Shown: positions 9,299-18,311 of the stretch, in pieces
Position numbering within the stretch: the first letter of the stretch is position 1
Layout: every line of letters begins with the position of its first letter
From: Phaeobacter gallaeciensis DSM 26640
GTDB taxonomy: Bacteria > Pseudomonadota > Alphaproteobacteria > Rhodobacterales > Rhodobacteraceae
Assembly: GCF_000511385.1 (NCBI RefSeq)
Contig: NC_023137.1
Span: 1,681,001-1,745,000 of the forward strand
DNA: 64,000 nt
Direction: 5' to 3'
Notes under the pieces: model-generated
The model's database searches: none
Seen by the model: the letters and a program-made list of their open reading frames with translations, nothing else
Told to the model about the DNA's origin: nothing
Program-made: the position numbers and the translations under genes

Positions 9299-10117
9299 TT
9301 ATTTGCGCCCGGTTGCCGCGTCGATGTCGGGGGCGTCGACTGCCTTCATCCCGACGACGTGATAACCAGCATCGACGTGCAGGTTCTCCCCGGTCACCCC
9401 GGAGGACAGATCCGACAGCAGATAGAGCGCTGAATTGCCCACGTCATTGATGGTCACGTTGCGGCGCAGTGGCGAGTTGAACTCATTCCACTTCATGATG
9501 TAGCGGAAATCACCGATACCGGAGGCTGCCAGCGTCTTGATCGGGCCGGCCGAGATTGCGTTGACGCGGATACCATCCTTGCCCAGATCCTCGGCGAGAT
9601 ATTTGACCGATGCCTCAAGCGCCGCCTTGGCTACGCCCATGACGTTATAGTGTGGCATCACCTGTTCGGCGCCATAGTAGGTCAACGTCACGGCGCTGCC
9701 ACCTTCGGACATCATCTTTTCGGCACGCTGCATCACCGAGGTGAAGGAATAAACCGAGATATCCATGGTCATCTGGAAGTTGCTGCGGCTGGTGTCGACA
9801 TAGCGACCGCGCAATTCGTTCTTGTCGGAAAAGCCAATGGCGTGCACCAGAAAGTCCAGTTTGCCCCATTTCTCTTCAAGCGCGGCGAACAGCGCATCGA
9901 CGGAGCCTTCATCGGCCACATCGCAGGGCAAGACTATATCGCTGCCCAATTGCGCCGCCAGCGGGTCGACGCGTTTTTTCAGGGCCTCGCCCTGGTAGGA
10001 AAACGCAAGCTCAGCGCCGGCGTCGGCGCAGGCTTTGGCAATGCCCCACGCGATGGATTTGTCATTGGCAAGGCCCATGATGAGGCCACGTTTGCCGGCC
10101 ATCAGTTGACTAGACAT
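9299..10117 (-). CDS. fabI: Enoyl-[acyl-carrier-protein] reductase (NADH)
   Basis: Last step of each fatty-acid elongation cycle: reduces trans-2-enoyl-ACP using NAD(P)H. It has 272 residues and is a divergent short-chain dehydrogenase. Seen are the nucleotide-binding [28 protein letters not shown], and a catalytic region with [24 protein letters not shown] giving the FabI Tyr-x6-Lys arrangement (Tyr in PHYN, Lys in VAKA). [13 protein letters not shown] completes the substrate loop. The size and motifs separate it from FabV and FabK. A divergent pdxH lies upstream, with about 165 bases between them holding both promoters. The gene is the target of triclosan-type inhibitors in other bacteria. 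Confidence 0.96.
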   Translation of the reverse strand: MSSQLMAGKRGLIMGLANDKSIAWGIAKACADAGAELAFSYQGEALKKRVDPLAAQLGSDIVLPCDVADEGSVDALFAALEEKWGKLDFLVHAIGFSDKNELRGRYVDTSRSNFQMTMDISVYSFTSVMQRAEKMMSEGGSAVTLTYYGAEQVMPHYNVMGVAKAALEASVKYLAEDLGKDGIRVNAISAGPIKTLAASGIGDFRYIMKWNEFNSPLRRNVTINDVGNSALYLLSDLSSGVTGENLHVDAGYHVVGMKAVDAPDIDAATGRK

Positions 10118-10284
10118 GCAGGTTCTCCGCCTGTGATCTTCGAATTAGACGACGTTTAGTCTGTCCCGCGGAGCGCTTCAAGAGCGCTGTCTCTTGTCGT
10201 GGGCTCGTTGTCGACTTAGGTTGCCCCCAGTCATGCGCATTCGCGCGCCAGCCAACCCAGACAAAACAGACCATGAGGTGCGCC

Positions 10285-10890
10285 ATGTCCGATCGCAGCG
10301 GTATCTTTGCGGGAGAGGATCCCTTTGCCATTGCCCGTAATTGGCTGAGTGAGGCCGAGGAGAGCGAGATCAACGATCCCAATGCGATTGCGCTGTCCAC
10401 GGTCGATGCAGATGGTCTGCCGAATTGCCGGATGGTCTTGCTGAAGGAGATCGAGGACGGCGCCTTTGTCTTTTATACCAATTACGAGAGCGCCAAGGCG
10501 CAGGAACTGGACGGGGCGGGCAAGGCCGCGTTTGTCATGCATTGGAAATCGCTGCGTCGTCAGGTCCGTGCGCGTGGGATCATCACTCGTGAGAACGGAC
10601 CGCAGGCAGATGAATACTATAAGTCCCGATCTCTCAAAAGCCGTTTGGGGGCCTGGGCCTCGGCGCAGTCGCGGCCCCTGTCCAGCCGTGGGGCCCTCAT
10701 GGCAGAGGTGGCAAAAGTGACTGCAACCAAAGGATCAAACCCTGATCGCCCGCCATTCTGGGGCGGTTACCGGCTAACGCCTCTGGAGATTGAATTCTGG
10801 GCGGATGGCGCTTTCCGCCTTCATGACCGGTTTGTCTGGCGGCGCGAAACCCCCGAAGCGCTTTGGACCGTGGATCGGCTGTGCCCCTAG
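10285..10890 (+). CDS. pdxH: Pyridoxamine/pyridoxine 5'-phosphate oxidase
   Basis: FMN-dependent oxidase making pyridoxal 5'-phosphate, the final step of vitamin B6 synthesis and salvage. The 201-residue product shows [10 protein letters not shown] and [15 protein letters not shown] (FMN phosphate site), [28 protein letters not shown], and the C-terminal [15 protein letters not shown] and [10 protein letters not shown] motifs that bind the substrate phosphate. An upstream ATG at 10273 is in frame; the ATG at 10285 was preferred because GAGGTG sits four bases ahead of it and MSDRSG is a family-like start. It is divergent from fabI. Several PLP enzymes in this window would use its product. Confidence 0.95.
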   Translation: MSDRSGIFAGEDPFAIARNWLSEAEESEINDPNAIALSTVDADGLPNCRMVLLKEIEDGAFVFYTNYESAKAQELDGAGKAAFVMHWKSLRRQVRARGIITRENGPQADEYYKSRSLKSRLGAWASAQSRPLSSRGALMAEVAKVTATKGSNPDRPPFWGGYRLTPLEIEFWADGAFRLHDRFVWRRETPEALWTVDRLCP

Positions 10891-11008
10891 GTTACGCGCG
10901 AAAAATAGCAGAATTGTGATATTGGTAGGTGTTTTTAGCTTGAACTTCGTTCCGAGAATAGAGCATCACCTACGGGTTAAAAACTGAAGAATACGGTGGA
11001 CTACGGCA

Positions 11009-11545
11009 GTGGCAGAAGACTTGAGCAGTTTGCAGCAAATACGCGGGCTGGTAAAATGGTTCGATCCGACCAAAGGGTTCGGATTTGTCGTCTCTGACGA
11101 GGGCGGACCAGATATCCTGCTGCATGTGAACGTGCTGCGCAACTTTGGCCAAAGTTCCATCGCGGACGGGGCCGAAGTTGAGCTGGTGACCCATCGCACC
11201 GAACGCGGTGTTCAGGCCGTGGAAGTTCTGTCGATCACGCCTCCGACACGCGACGATAGCCCTGTGCTGAGCGATTTTGCCGAGATGGATTCAGATGTTC
11301 TATATTCTGAGCCATTGGTCCCTGCGCGGGTGAAGTGGTTTGATAAGGGCAAGGGCTTTGGCTTTGCCAATGTGTTTGGGCGCGATGAAGATGTGTTTCT
11401 GCATGTCGAGGTTCTGCGCCAGTCCGGCCTGTCGGAGCTGCAGCCAGGGGAGGCCTTGGGAATGCGGGTGATCGATGGCAAGCGAGGCCGCATGGCGGTT
11501 GAGGTGCTGGCCTGGGAAGCCGCTCTACTGGAAAAGCAGGACTGA
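11009..11545 (+). CDS. Double cold-shock-domain protein
   Basis: 178-residue cytosolic nucleic-acid-binding protein with two cold-shock domains, about residues 10-75 and 102-170. Both carry the RNP1-like motif (GLVKWFDPTKGFGFVV and ARVKWFDKGKGFGFAN) and an RNP2-like LLHVNVLR / FLHVEVLR. Such tandem proteins are typical of alphaproteobacteria, where they bind single-stranded RNA and act as anti-terminators or RNA chaperones. The start is a GTG giving (V/M)AEDLSSLQQIRG; no better ATG lies nearby. The DUF192 gene starts four bases after its stop, so they form an operon. About 118 upstream bases hold the leader, where cold-shock genes often have thermosensing structure; none was demonstrated here. 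Confidence 0.92.
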   Translation: MAEDLSSLQQIRGLVKWFDPTKGFGFVVSDEGGPDILLHVNVLRNFGQSSIADGAEVELVTHRTERGVQAVEVLSITPPTRDDSPVLSDFAEMDSDVLYSEPLVPARVKWFDKGKGFGFANVFGRDEDVFLHVEVLRQSGLSELQPGEALGMRVIDGKRGRMAVEVLAWEAALLEKQD

Positions 11546-11549
11546 GAAG

Positions 11550-12092
11550 ATGCAGCCCCTCTGGATCCGAATGTCAGGCCCGGTCATGCGCCGATTGACA
11601 GCAGGAGCCAGAGCTTCCCTAGTGTGTATGATGTCTGTTGCCGCAGTTGTGGCAGCGGAGAGCGCGTCGGCCCAAAGTGGGACGGACGCCTGCCAGCCCG
11701 ATCAGGTGACGCTGCGTGGACCTTGGGGGCAGACCCAATTTACCGTGGAAATCGCTGATTCTATTGAGGAACGTGCCGAGGGGCTGATGCATCGGCCGCA
11801 TATGGCGCGTGGCGCTGGTATGCTGTTTGTCTACGAGGCACCGCAGCGGGCCAGTTTCTGGATGAAGAACACGCTGATCCCGCTGGATATGCTGTTTGTC
11901 GATGTGACCGGAACGGTCCGGCATATCCATCACCGGGCGATACCCGGTGATTTGACACCGATTCCCGGTGGCGACAACGTCTTTGCGGTGCTGGAAATCA
12001 ACGGTGGTCTAGCCGCACGCTACGGGATTTCTGTCGGTACTGAGCTGCGCCACGAAGTTTTTTCAAAGACAGGTGCAATTTGGCCCTGTTAG
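11550..12092 (+). CDS. DUF192 family secreted protein
   Basis: 180-residue protein with an N-terminal signal peptide (hydrophobic stretch near residues 18-38 ending ASAQS). The mature part matches DUF192, with RAEGLMHRPHMARGAGMLFVY, SFWMKNTLIPLDMLFVD and the closing EINGGLAARYGISVG. The family folds as a small beta-rich domain of unknown function and is widespread in alphaproteobacteria. ATG 11550 follows GAGAAG and lies four bases after the cold-shock gene stop; the frame is open further upstream only because it overlaps that gene. Co-expression with an RNA chaperone is visible, but no function can be assigned. Confidence 0.85.
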   Translation: MQPLWIRMSGPVMRRLTAGARASLVCMMSVAAVVAAESASAQSGTDACQPDQVTLRGPWGQTQFTVEIADSIEERAEGLMHRPHMARGAGMLFVYEAPQRASFWMKNTLIPLDMLFVDVTGTVRHIHHRAIPGDLTPIPGGDNVFAVLEINGGLAARYGISVGTELRHEVFSKTGAIWPC

Positions 12093-12135
12093 GGCTTTTC
12101 AAATCAGATTGGCAACGCTAGGAAGGCGCACGGTC

Positions 12136-12212
12136 CGGGGCGTGGCGCAGTCTGGTAGCGCACCTGTTTTGGGTACAGGGGGTCGTGAGTTCGAATCTCG
12201 CCGCCCCGACCA
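12136..12212 (+). tRNA. tRNA-Pro (anticodon TGG)
   Basis: 77-base cloverleaf with encoded CCA. The acceptor arms CGGGGCG and CGCCCCG pair fully. The anticodon stem CCTGT/ACAGG encloses the loop TTTGGGT with anticodon TGG, and the T arm holds GTTCGAATC. The discriminator is A. It lies 43 bases after the DUF192 gene. Confidence 0.97.
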
Positions 12213-12237
12213 TTTCATCCCTAGGGATGTAACGTAG

Positions 12238-12273
12238 ACGCCGACTTGCCTGTTTCAGGCGGTCGGCGTTTCG
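12238..12273 (+). terminator. Terminator after tRNA-Pro
   Basis: ACGCCGAC (12238-12245) pairs with GTCGGCGT (12262-12269), with an inner GCCTG/CAGGC stem, followed by a short TTT. It starts 25 bases after the tRNA 3' end. Confidence 0.75.
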
Positions 12274-12459
12274 CGTTGTGGACCCTCTGAAGTCTGGCAT
12301 CGAATATCCAGAAGATGACTTCACATGCGACGAGAACCCATCGCACCAAACCGTCAACCATCGGCGAATGGGGCCGGAAGGATTCCACCCTTTCTATGCC
12401 CTGTGGAGATTCGAATTGATTTCCAAATCGTCACCAAAATCGCCTCAGTGGCGATCCCG

Positions 12460-12474
12460 TTAAGGACTAGTTAA
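12460..12474. promoter_or_regulatory. CtrA-type binding site (TTAA-N7-TTAA)
   Basis: TTAAGGACTAGTTAA matches the alphaproteobacterial CtrA consensus exactly in both half-sites and spacing. A second near-match, TTAA-N7-TCAA, lies at 12765-12779 in the same gene-free stretch. The nearest downstream gene is nrdJ (600 and 284 bases away). Occurrence by chance is possible for a short motif. Confidence 0.4.
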
Positions 12475-12831
12475 CCAACTGTTGCGCTTTAGCGTCGAAT
12501 TGATTTCGAGCTTCTTGTTCACGTGGAAAAAAATCATCTTGGCGCACGCACTATTTTTCCTGCGGGCATTTCACTTTCTCAACCCTCGGCCAGGTTGTGT
12601 CGCGCTGCTATGATCCAACGTCATTACCGGCATCCCTATCACACGATGCGCGGCAACCCCCTCTCTTCAAGAGGATTTCTCGTATCAAGACTCCGATCAT
12701 GCGACGACCGGCACAGATGTTGTGATCAACTTTGAATCGCAGCTTCGTGATCGACCTCAGACCATTAAGCCATCGTCAACGAAAAAGATGGTTAGGAAAG
12801 CCTAAAAATGGCGTTGACCCCATATGCCGGA

Positions 12832-12878
12832 ATACGCCAAATTGTATACGTCGGCTGATGTAGCACAAAATATGGTGG
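12832..12878. promoter_or_regulatory. Candidate pair of NrdR boxes upstream of nrdJ
   Basis: GCACAAAATATGGTGG (12863-12878) agrees with every strongly conserved position of the NrdR box. A weaker copy, ATACGCCAAATTGTAT (12832-12847), lies 31 bases upstream centre to centre, the three-turn spacing usual for NrdR. NrdR is the ATP/dATP-sensing repressor of ribonucleotide reductase genes. The strong box lies about 185 bases before the nrdJ start. Consensus recalled from memory. Confidence 0.45.
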
Positions 12879-13062
12879 ATTTTACCCGGTGCTGCACCAC
12901 GCCAAGCAAAGCATCAAGCGCTAGCTGAAATAGGGTTTCGGCCCTGACTCGCATCTTCTATGAGATGCGCAACAAGATGTTTTGTCGTGAACGACGACGA
13001 GGGATGCGCCGGGAAAAAGGCGTGATTTGTGACAGTGGGACTGCAGAAAAGAGGCAGATGGC

Positions 13063-16000
13063 ATGAAGATTGAACGGAAATTCACAAAATCTGGGCAGGA
13101 CGCATATGCCGATCTTGAGTTTGTTCCTGCAACCTCGGAGATCCGCAATCCGGACGGTACCATCGTTTTCCGTCTTGAGGGCGTTGAGGTTCCAGCAGGC
13201 TGGAGTCAGGTTGCCAGCGATGTCATCGCGCAGAAATATTTCCGTAAGGCGGGCGTGCCCAGCAAACTGAAAAAGATTCGTGAAAAGGGCGTTCCTGAAT
13301 TCCTCTGGCGCTCTGCTCCGGCGGGGGGCGATGTGGAATTTGGCGGTGAGACCTCTTCCAAGCAGGTATTTGACCGCCTCGCCGGTGCCTGGTGCTATTG
13401 GGGCTGGAAAGGGGGCTATTTCTCCACCGAAGAAGACGCGCGTGCCTATTTTGACGAGATGCGTTACATGCTGGCAACCCAGCGCGCCGCGCCCAACAGC
13501 CCTCAGTGGTTCAATACCGGTCTGCACTGGGCCTACGGAATCGACGGTCCGGCGCAGGGGCACCACTATGTCGACTATAAAACGGGCAAGCTGACCAAAT
13601 CGGACAGCGCCTACGAACATCCCCAGCCTCATGCCTGCTTTATTCAGTCGGTTTCTGACGATCTGGTGCAGGACGGCGGCATCATGGATCTTTGGGTGCG
13701 CGAAGCGCGCCTGTTCAAATATGGCTCCGGCACCGGCACCAACTTCAGCCATCTGCGCGGCGAGGGGGAGCCCCTGTCCGGTGGCGGAAAATCCTCTGGC
13801 CTGATGGGATTCCTCAAAATTGGTGACCGGGCGGCGGGCGCCATCAAATCCGGCGGCACCACGCGTCGTGCAGCAAAAATGGTGATCGTCGATGCGGATC
13901 ACCCCGATATTGAACAGTTCATCGACTGGAAGGTGATCGAAGAGCAGAAAGTGGCGTCCATAGTCGCCGGCTCCAAGATGCATGAGAAGATGCTGAACGG
14001 CCTGTTCGAGGCCATTCGCAGCTGGGACGGTGCCGAAGCCGACGCCTATGATCCTGCTGTAAACGACGGGCTCAAGAAGGCCATTCGCGAGGCAAAGAAG
14101 GTCGCGATCCCGGAGACATATGTCAAACGCGTGCTGGATTATGCCAAGCAGGGCCACACCTCGATCGAATTTCCGACCTATGACACCGATTGGGACAGTG
14201 ACGCCTATAGCTCGGTCTCGGGCCAGAACTCGAACAACTCGATCCGGGTCACCAATGCCTTTCTGCATGCGGTGAAGAAAGACGCCGACTGGCAGCTGAT
14301 CAATCGCGTCGATGGCAAGGTTGCGAAGACCGTGAAGGCCCGCGATCTGTGGGAGAAGGTGGGCCATGCAGCCTGGGCCTGCGCCGATCCCGGGATCCAG
14401 TTCCACGATACTGTCAACGAATGGCATACGTGCCCGTCTGATGGCGAAATTCGCGGCTCAAACCCGTGTTCGGAATATATGTTCCTGGACGACACCGCCT
14501 GTAACCTTGCGTCGCTGAACCTGCTGACATTCCTCAAGGATGGTGCGTTCCAGGCCGAAGATTATATGCACGCGTGCCGTCTGTGGACCGTGACGCTGGA
14601 AATCTCCGTCATGATGGCGCAGTTCCCATCGAAGGAAATCGCGCAGCGTTCTTATGATTTCCGTACGCTGGGCCTGGGCTATGCCAATATTGGCGGCCTG
14701 TTGATGAACATGGGCTTTGGCTATGACAGTGCCGAGGGGCGCGCGCTTTGCGGAGCGCTGACGGCGATCATGACCGGCGTGTCTTATGCGACCTCCGCCG
14801 AGATGGCGTCGGAACTTGGCCCGTTTGCCCGTTATGAGCAGAACGCCAGCGATATGCTGCGGGTGATCCGCAACCACCGGGCGGCTGCGCATGGGTCGGT
14901 TGACGGCTATGAAGGTCTGGCCGTGAAGCCGGTGCCACTCGACAGTGCGAATTGCCCGGACCCGCGTCTGGCGGAACTGGCGATGAGCAGTTGGGATGAG
15001 GCGCTGGAGCTGGGCGAGCGCCACGGGTTCCGCAATGCGCAGGCCACTGTTGTGGCTCCCACCGGCACCATTGGTCTGGTGATGGATTGCGACACCACTG
15101 GGATCGAGCCTGATTTCGCGCTGGTGAAGTTCAAGAAGCTGGCCGGCGGCGGTTATTTCAAGATCATCAACCGTTCCGTGCCGGCAGCCCTGGAAGGCCT
15201 CGGATATTCTCCGGCCCAGATCGAGGAAATTGTCTCCTATGCGGTGGGACATGGCACAATCGGCAACGCGCCGGGCATCAACCATACCTCACTGGCTGGC
15301 CACGGGTTTGGCCCGGCGGAGCTGGCCAAGGTGGATGCGGCCCTGGAAAGCGCCTTTGACATCCGCTTCGTCTTCAACCAGTGGACGTTGGGTGAGGATT
15401 TCTGCACCGGCGTTCTGGGCATCCCGGCAACTAAGCTGAACGATCCCACCTTTGACCTTCTGCGCCATCTTGGCTTTGGCAAGGCCGATATCGAAGCCGC
15501 AAACGACCATGTCTGCGGGTCGATGACGCTGGAAGGTGCGCCGCATCTGAAGGAAGAGCATTATCACATCTTCGATTGCGCCAATCCTTGCGGCAAGAAA
15601 GGTAAGCGGTATCTTGGGGTTGAGAGCCATATCCTGATGATGGCTGCGGCCCAGAGCTTCATCTCCGGGGCGATTTCCAAGACCATCAACATGCCCAATG
15701 ATGCGACCATCGAGGATTGTCAGAAGGCCTATGAACTCAGCTGGTCGCTGGGGGTGAAGGCCAATGCGCTCTACCGCGATGGCTCCAAGCTGAGCCAGCC
15801 ACTGGCGGCAGCGCTGGTTGAGGATGATGATGAAGCGGCAGAGGTGCTGGAAAGCGGGTCGCAGCAGGAAAAAGCCATCACCCTGGCCGAGAAAATTGTC
15901 GAGAAAGTGGTCATCAAGGAAGTTGTGAAATCCCATCGCACCAAGATGCCGCAGCGCCGTAAGGGCTATACCCAGAAGGCGGTTGTCGGCGGGCATAAGG

Positions 16001-16707
16001 TCTATCTGCGGACCGGCGAATATGAAGATGGCAACCTGGGCGAGATCTTCATCGACATGCACAAGGAAGGGGCCGGCTTCCGGGCGATGATGAACAACTT
16101 CGCCATCGCGGTCTCGGTTGGTCTGCAATATGGCGTGCCGCTGGAGGAATTCGTGGATGCCTTCACCTTCACCAAATTTGAGCCTGCGGGCATGGTGCAG
16201 GGCAATGACTCGATCAAGAACGCCACCTCGATCCTCGACTATGTGTTCCGCGAATTGGCGGTGAGCTATCTGGATCGCACCGATCTGGCGCATGTGAAGC
16301 CGGAAGGCGCCAGCTTCGACGATCTGGGCCGGGGTGAGGAAGAGGGTGTCTCCAACGTCTCCGAACTGAGTGAGACAGCCGCCACCCGTTCACTCGAGGT
16401 GCTGAAGCAGATTTCCTCCACCGGCTATCTGCGCAAGCGTCTGCCCCAGGAACTGGTGGTTCTTCAGGGCGGGCAGACAGAGATGCTGGCGGATGGCAGC
16501 GATCCGGTTTCGGCGTTGCAATCACTGGTGCCTGAAACCTCTACCGCGCCAGCGCCCGTGGTCTCTGGTGGCATGGATGCCCGCACCAAGGCGAAGATGC
16601 AGGGCTATGAGGGCGAGGCCTGCGGTGATTGCGGCAACTACACACTGGTGCGCAATGGTACCTGCATGAAATGCAACACCTGCGGCGGCACCTCCGGGTG
16701 CAGCTAA
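13063..16707 (+). CDS. nrdJ: Vitamin B12-dependent class II ribonucleotide reductase
   Basis: Reduces ribonucleotides to deoxyribonucleotides using adenosylcobalamin as radical source, independent of oxygen. The 1214-residue length is normal for the large alphaproteobacterial NrdJ. It contains [10 protein letters not shown] (substrate loop), [15 protein letters not shown], the core [20 protein letters not shown] with the radical-site Cys, and [21 protein letters not shown]. The last about 30 residues hold a zinc-ribbon-like cluster ([16 protein letters not shown]) that relays electrons from thioredoxin in this class. AGAGG lies ahead of ATG 13063. NrdR-like boxes precede it and a strong terminator follows. 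No cobalamin riboswitch is apparent. It makes the host dependent on B12, made or imported elsewhere. Confidence 0.97.
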   Translation: MKIERKFTKSGQDAYADLEFVPATSEIRNPDGTIVFRLEGVEVPAGWSQVASDVIAQKYFRKAGVPSKLKKIREKGVPEFLWRSAPAGGDVEFGGETSSKQVFDRLAGAWCYWGWKGGYFSTEEDARAYFDEMRYMLATQRAAPNSPQWFNTGLHWAYGIDGPAQGHHYVDYKTGKLTKSDSAYEHPQPHACFIQSVSDDLVQDGGIMDLWVREARLFKYGSGTGTNFSHLRGEGEPLSGGGKSSGLMGFLKIGDRAAGAIKSGGTTRRAAKMVIVDADHPDIEQFIDWKVIEEQKVASIVAGSKMHEKMLNGLFEAIRSWDGAEADAYDPAVNDGLKKAIREAKKVAIPETYVKRVLDYAKQGHTSIEFPTYDTDWDSDAYSSVSGQNSNNSIRVTNAFLHAVKKDADWQLINRVDGKVAKTVKARDLWEKVGHAAWACADPGIQFHDTVNEWHTCPSDGEIRGSNPCSEYMFLDDTACNLASLNLLTFLKDGAFQAEDYMHACRLWTVTLEISVMMAQFPSKEIAQRSYDFRTLGLGYANIGGLLMNMGFGYDSAEGRALCGALTAIMTGVSYATSAEMASELGPFARYEQNASDMLRVIRNHRAAAHGSVDGYEGLAVKPVPLDSANCPDPRLAELAMSSWDEALELGERHGFRNAQATVVAPTGTIGLVMDCDTTGIEPDFALVKFKKLAGGGYFKIINRSVPAALEGLGYSPAQIEEIVSYAVGHGTIGNAPGINHTSLAGHGFGPAELAKVDAALESAFDIRFVFNQWTLGEDFCTGVLGIPATKLNDPTFDLLRHLGFGKADIEAANDHVCGSMTLEGAPHLKEEHYHIFDCANPCGKKGKRYLGVESHILMMAAAQSFISGAISKTINMPNDATIEDCQKAYELSWSLGVKANALYRDGSKLSQPLAAALVEDDDEAAEVLESGSQQEKAITLAEKIVEKVVIKEVVKSHRTKMPQRRKGYTQKAVVGGHKVYLRTGEYEDGNLGEIFIDMHKEGAGFRAMMNNFAIAVSVGLQYGVPLEEFVDAFTFTKFEPAGMVQGNDSIKNATSILDYVFRELAVSYLDRTDLAHVKPEGASFDDLGRGEEEGVSNVSELSETAATRSLEVLKQISSTGYLRKRLPQELVVLQGGQTEMLADGSDPVSALQSLVPETSTAPAPVVSGGMDARTKAKMQGYEGEACGDCGNYTLVRNGTCMKCNTCGGTSGCS

Positions 16708-16742
16708 CCGCTGGTTAGGGCTGGTGAAGACTTAGATTTGAC

Positions 16743-16891
16743 GATCGCGACGGAGCTATCGCGGTCTTCGAGAACACGGGATGGGTGCGCTCATCCCGCC
16801 ACGGATCGGGACACAGGCAAAGACCTCGGGCGGTAATAAGAACCACCTGATCCGTGCACCTGGAGGGGAGGCCGCTGTGCCTCCCTTTTTT
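16743..16891 (+). ncRNA. Structured 3' region of nrdJ, possible small RNA
   Basis: Between the nrdJ stop and its terminator are three separate stems: GATCGCG/CGCGGTC (16743-16766), CGGGATG/CATCCCG (16777-16798) and CACGGATC/GATCCGTG (16800-16856), then the terminator stem GGGAGGC/GCCTCCC with T8 (16866-16893). There is no open frame. The density of perfect stems suggests a functional 3' UTR or a processed or independent RNA of about 150 bases. No known RNA family was recognised. Confidence 0.4.
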
Positions 16892-16893
16892 CT
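16866..16893 (+). terminator. Rho-independent terminator downstream of nrdJ
   Basis: GGGAGGC (16866-16872) and GCCTCCC (16879-16885) pair perfectly around a six-base loop, followed at once by a run of T. It ends the nrdJ transcript, or the candidate RNA, before the convergent MFS gene. Confidence 0.92.
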
Positions 16894-16907
16894 TTCATGA
16901 TAGTGGA

Positions 16908-18077
16908 TTAGTTGCGCTTCAGAATGTGCGAGAAGACAACAATAAAAACTGCAAGTGCGGCTAGAATCAGGAAGGCTGCAGGCAGTGATAACAGCTCAGC
17001 GGTAACGCCGATCATCGGCGGGCCGATCAGGATGCCACCATAGCCGAATGTCGCAACGCTGGCGATCGCTGCGCCGGCTGGCAGGTCCGGATCGCTGGCC
17101 GCGCGGCTGAAGGCGAGTGGCATGACCAGCGCATAGCCAATCCCCATCAAGGCAAACCCGACCATGGCCGCCCCGTAGCTGGCAAAGCCCACAGTAATAA
17201 GCGCGCCAAGGCTGGCACTTGCTCCGGCAAGACGGCCTGCGGCCACCGGACCAATGCGGGCGACGACGGGGTCGCCAACCAGCCGCATCGCCACCATCGC
17301 AACGGAGAAAACGGCAAAACCAAGTGCCGCATCAGCCTCGGTTGCGCCAGTGGTCAGCACCAGAAAAATCGCGCTCCAATCAGCCATAGCCCCTTCGCCG
17401 ACTGCGCCGCAGAAGGCAACGAAGCCAACCACCAGCAAGGGGCCACGCGGCAGCAGAGACGGTTTGGCAGCACCACCCATTGGGGCGGGGCTCCCCACCC
17501 AGGGGATCTGCGCCATATAAAGCGTGAGCAGCGCTGAAACACTGCCGGCCACAAGGAAGTGCAGTGGGATATCCGCGCCGATGGAAGCCGCACCATATCC
17601 GGAGAGCGCCCCGAGACCGGCGCCAAGGCTAAACATCGCATGAAAAGAGGACATCATTGGCCGCCCGGCGCGGGCCTCGACTTCGCTGGCCCAGGCGTTC
17701 ATGGCGACATCCATGCTGCCATGGGCCGCGCCAAAGACAAACAGCGCAGCCGCCAGCAGTGGCAGAGTGGGGGCCAGCGCCAGCAACACCAGCCCCAGAA
17801 CATAGGCCAGCGCCACCCGACGGGTGACACGGGCCGCGCCGGTCCGGTCAGCCGCACGTCCGGCCAGCGGAAATGACAGGATGGCCCCGGCTGCCATCAG
17901 CAGCAACAGCAGGCCCAGCCCGCCGGGCGTTAGCCCGTGGATCTCCGACACCGCAGGGATGCGCGAGGCCCAGATGCCGAAGAGCGCGCCGTTCAGCACA
18001 AACATCGCCGATACTGCACGCCACGGGCTGCGCAGCTGACGTGGTCGGCGGACGAGATTAGAACGGGTTTCGGACAC
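16908..18077 (-). CDS. MFS transporter, YbjJ-like
   Basis: 389-residue inner-membrane protein with about twelve hydrophobic segments. The N-terminal NGALFGIWASRIPAVSEIHG is characteristic of the YbjJ/FucP-like branch of the major facilitator superfamily. A MFS loop-type motif appears as GRAADRTGAARVTRR between helices 2 and 3, and helix 4-5 includes GSMDVAMNAWASEVE. The GTG at 18077 was chosen because AAGGGA lies six bases upstream; the TTG at 18104 is the only longer alternative. It converges on nrdJ and is divergent from the Amt-GGDEF-EAL gene. Substrate unknown. Confidence 0.87.
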   Translation of the reverse strand: MSETRSNLVRRPRQLRSPWRAVSAMFVLNGALFGIWASRIPAVSEIHGLTPGGLGLLLLLMAAGAILSFPLAGRAADRTGAARVTRRVALAYVLGLVLLALAPTLPLLAAALFVFGAAHGSMDVAMNAWASEVEARAGRPMMSSFHAMFSLGAGLGALSGYGAASIGADIPLHFLVAGSVSALLTLYMAQIPWVGSPAPMGGAAKPSLLPRGPLLVVGFVAFCGAVGEGAMADWSAIFLVLTTGATEADAALGFAVFSVAMVAMRLVGDPVVARIGPVAAGRLAGASASLGALITVGFASYGAAMVGFALMGIGYALVMPLAFSRAASDPDLPAGAAIASVATFGYGGILIGPPMIGVTAELLSLPAAFLILAALAVFIVVFSHILKRN

Positions 18078-18311
18078 TTGAGATCCCTTGGGGGCAAATC
18101 GCAATCGGAGATTTTACGGCAGGTTGATCGGAAATCAGAGCAGACGCAAGCGGCGGCGCCACGGTTGGTATTACGGGAGAATTAGCTCAAAACCCTACAG
18201 ATATTTCACGCAGGCTTTGTGGTGGTGCAACGGTTTCTTGGGATCGAATTGCTACCTTTGGGAGAATTTGCCGCAGCCAATATGGTTATGGCGATATCCG
18301 GAGGGGCTTTG

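Larger units (their letters stand above)
12270..13062. other. Gene-free stretch with regulatory sites ahead of nrdJ
   Basis: About 790 bases without a convincing gene; the few short open frames lack ribosome sites and good codon use. It is lower in GC than its neighbours. It contains a perfect CtrA-type box (12460-12474), a near-match (12765-12779), a 13-base direct repeat TCGAATTGATTTC at 12411 and 12495, and two NrdR-like boxes (12832-12878). It may be a long nrdJ control region, or partly the remnant of something once inserted next to tRNA-Pro; no duplicated tRNA end was found to support the latter. Confidence 0.55.

Noticed and set aside
12136..13062. Genomic island or integrated element next to tRNA-Pro
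   Set aside because: No integrase, no repeated tRNA 3' end and no foreign genes; the stretch ends at a housekeeping reductase.
12270..13062. Cobalamin riboswitch before the B12-dependent nrdJ
   Set aside because: No B12-box-like conserved core was found by eye; regulation by NrdR boxes is better supported.
12958..14427. 489-codon minus-strand frame opposite the start of nrdJ
   Set aside because: nrdJ is certain on the plus strand over the same bases; the antisense product has no family features.
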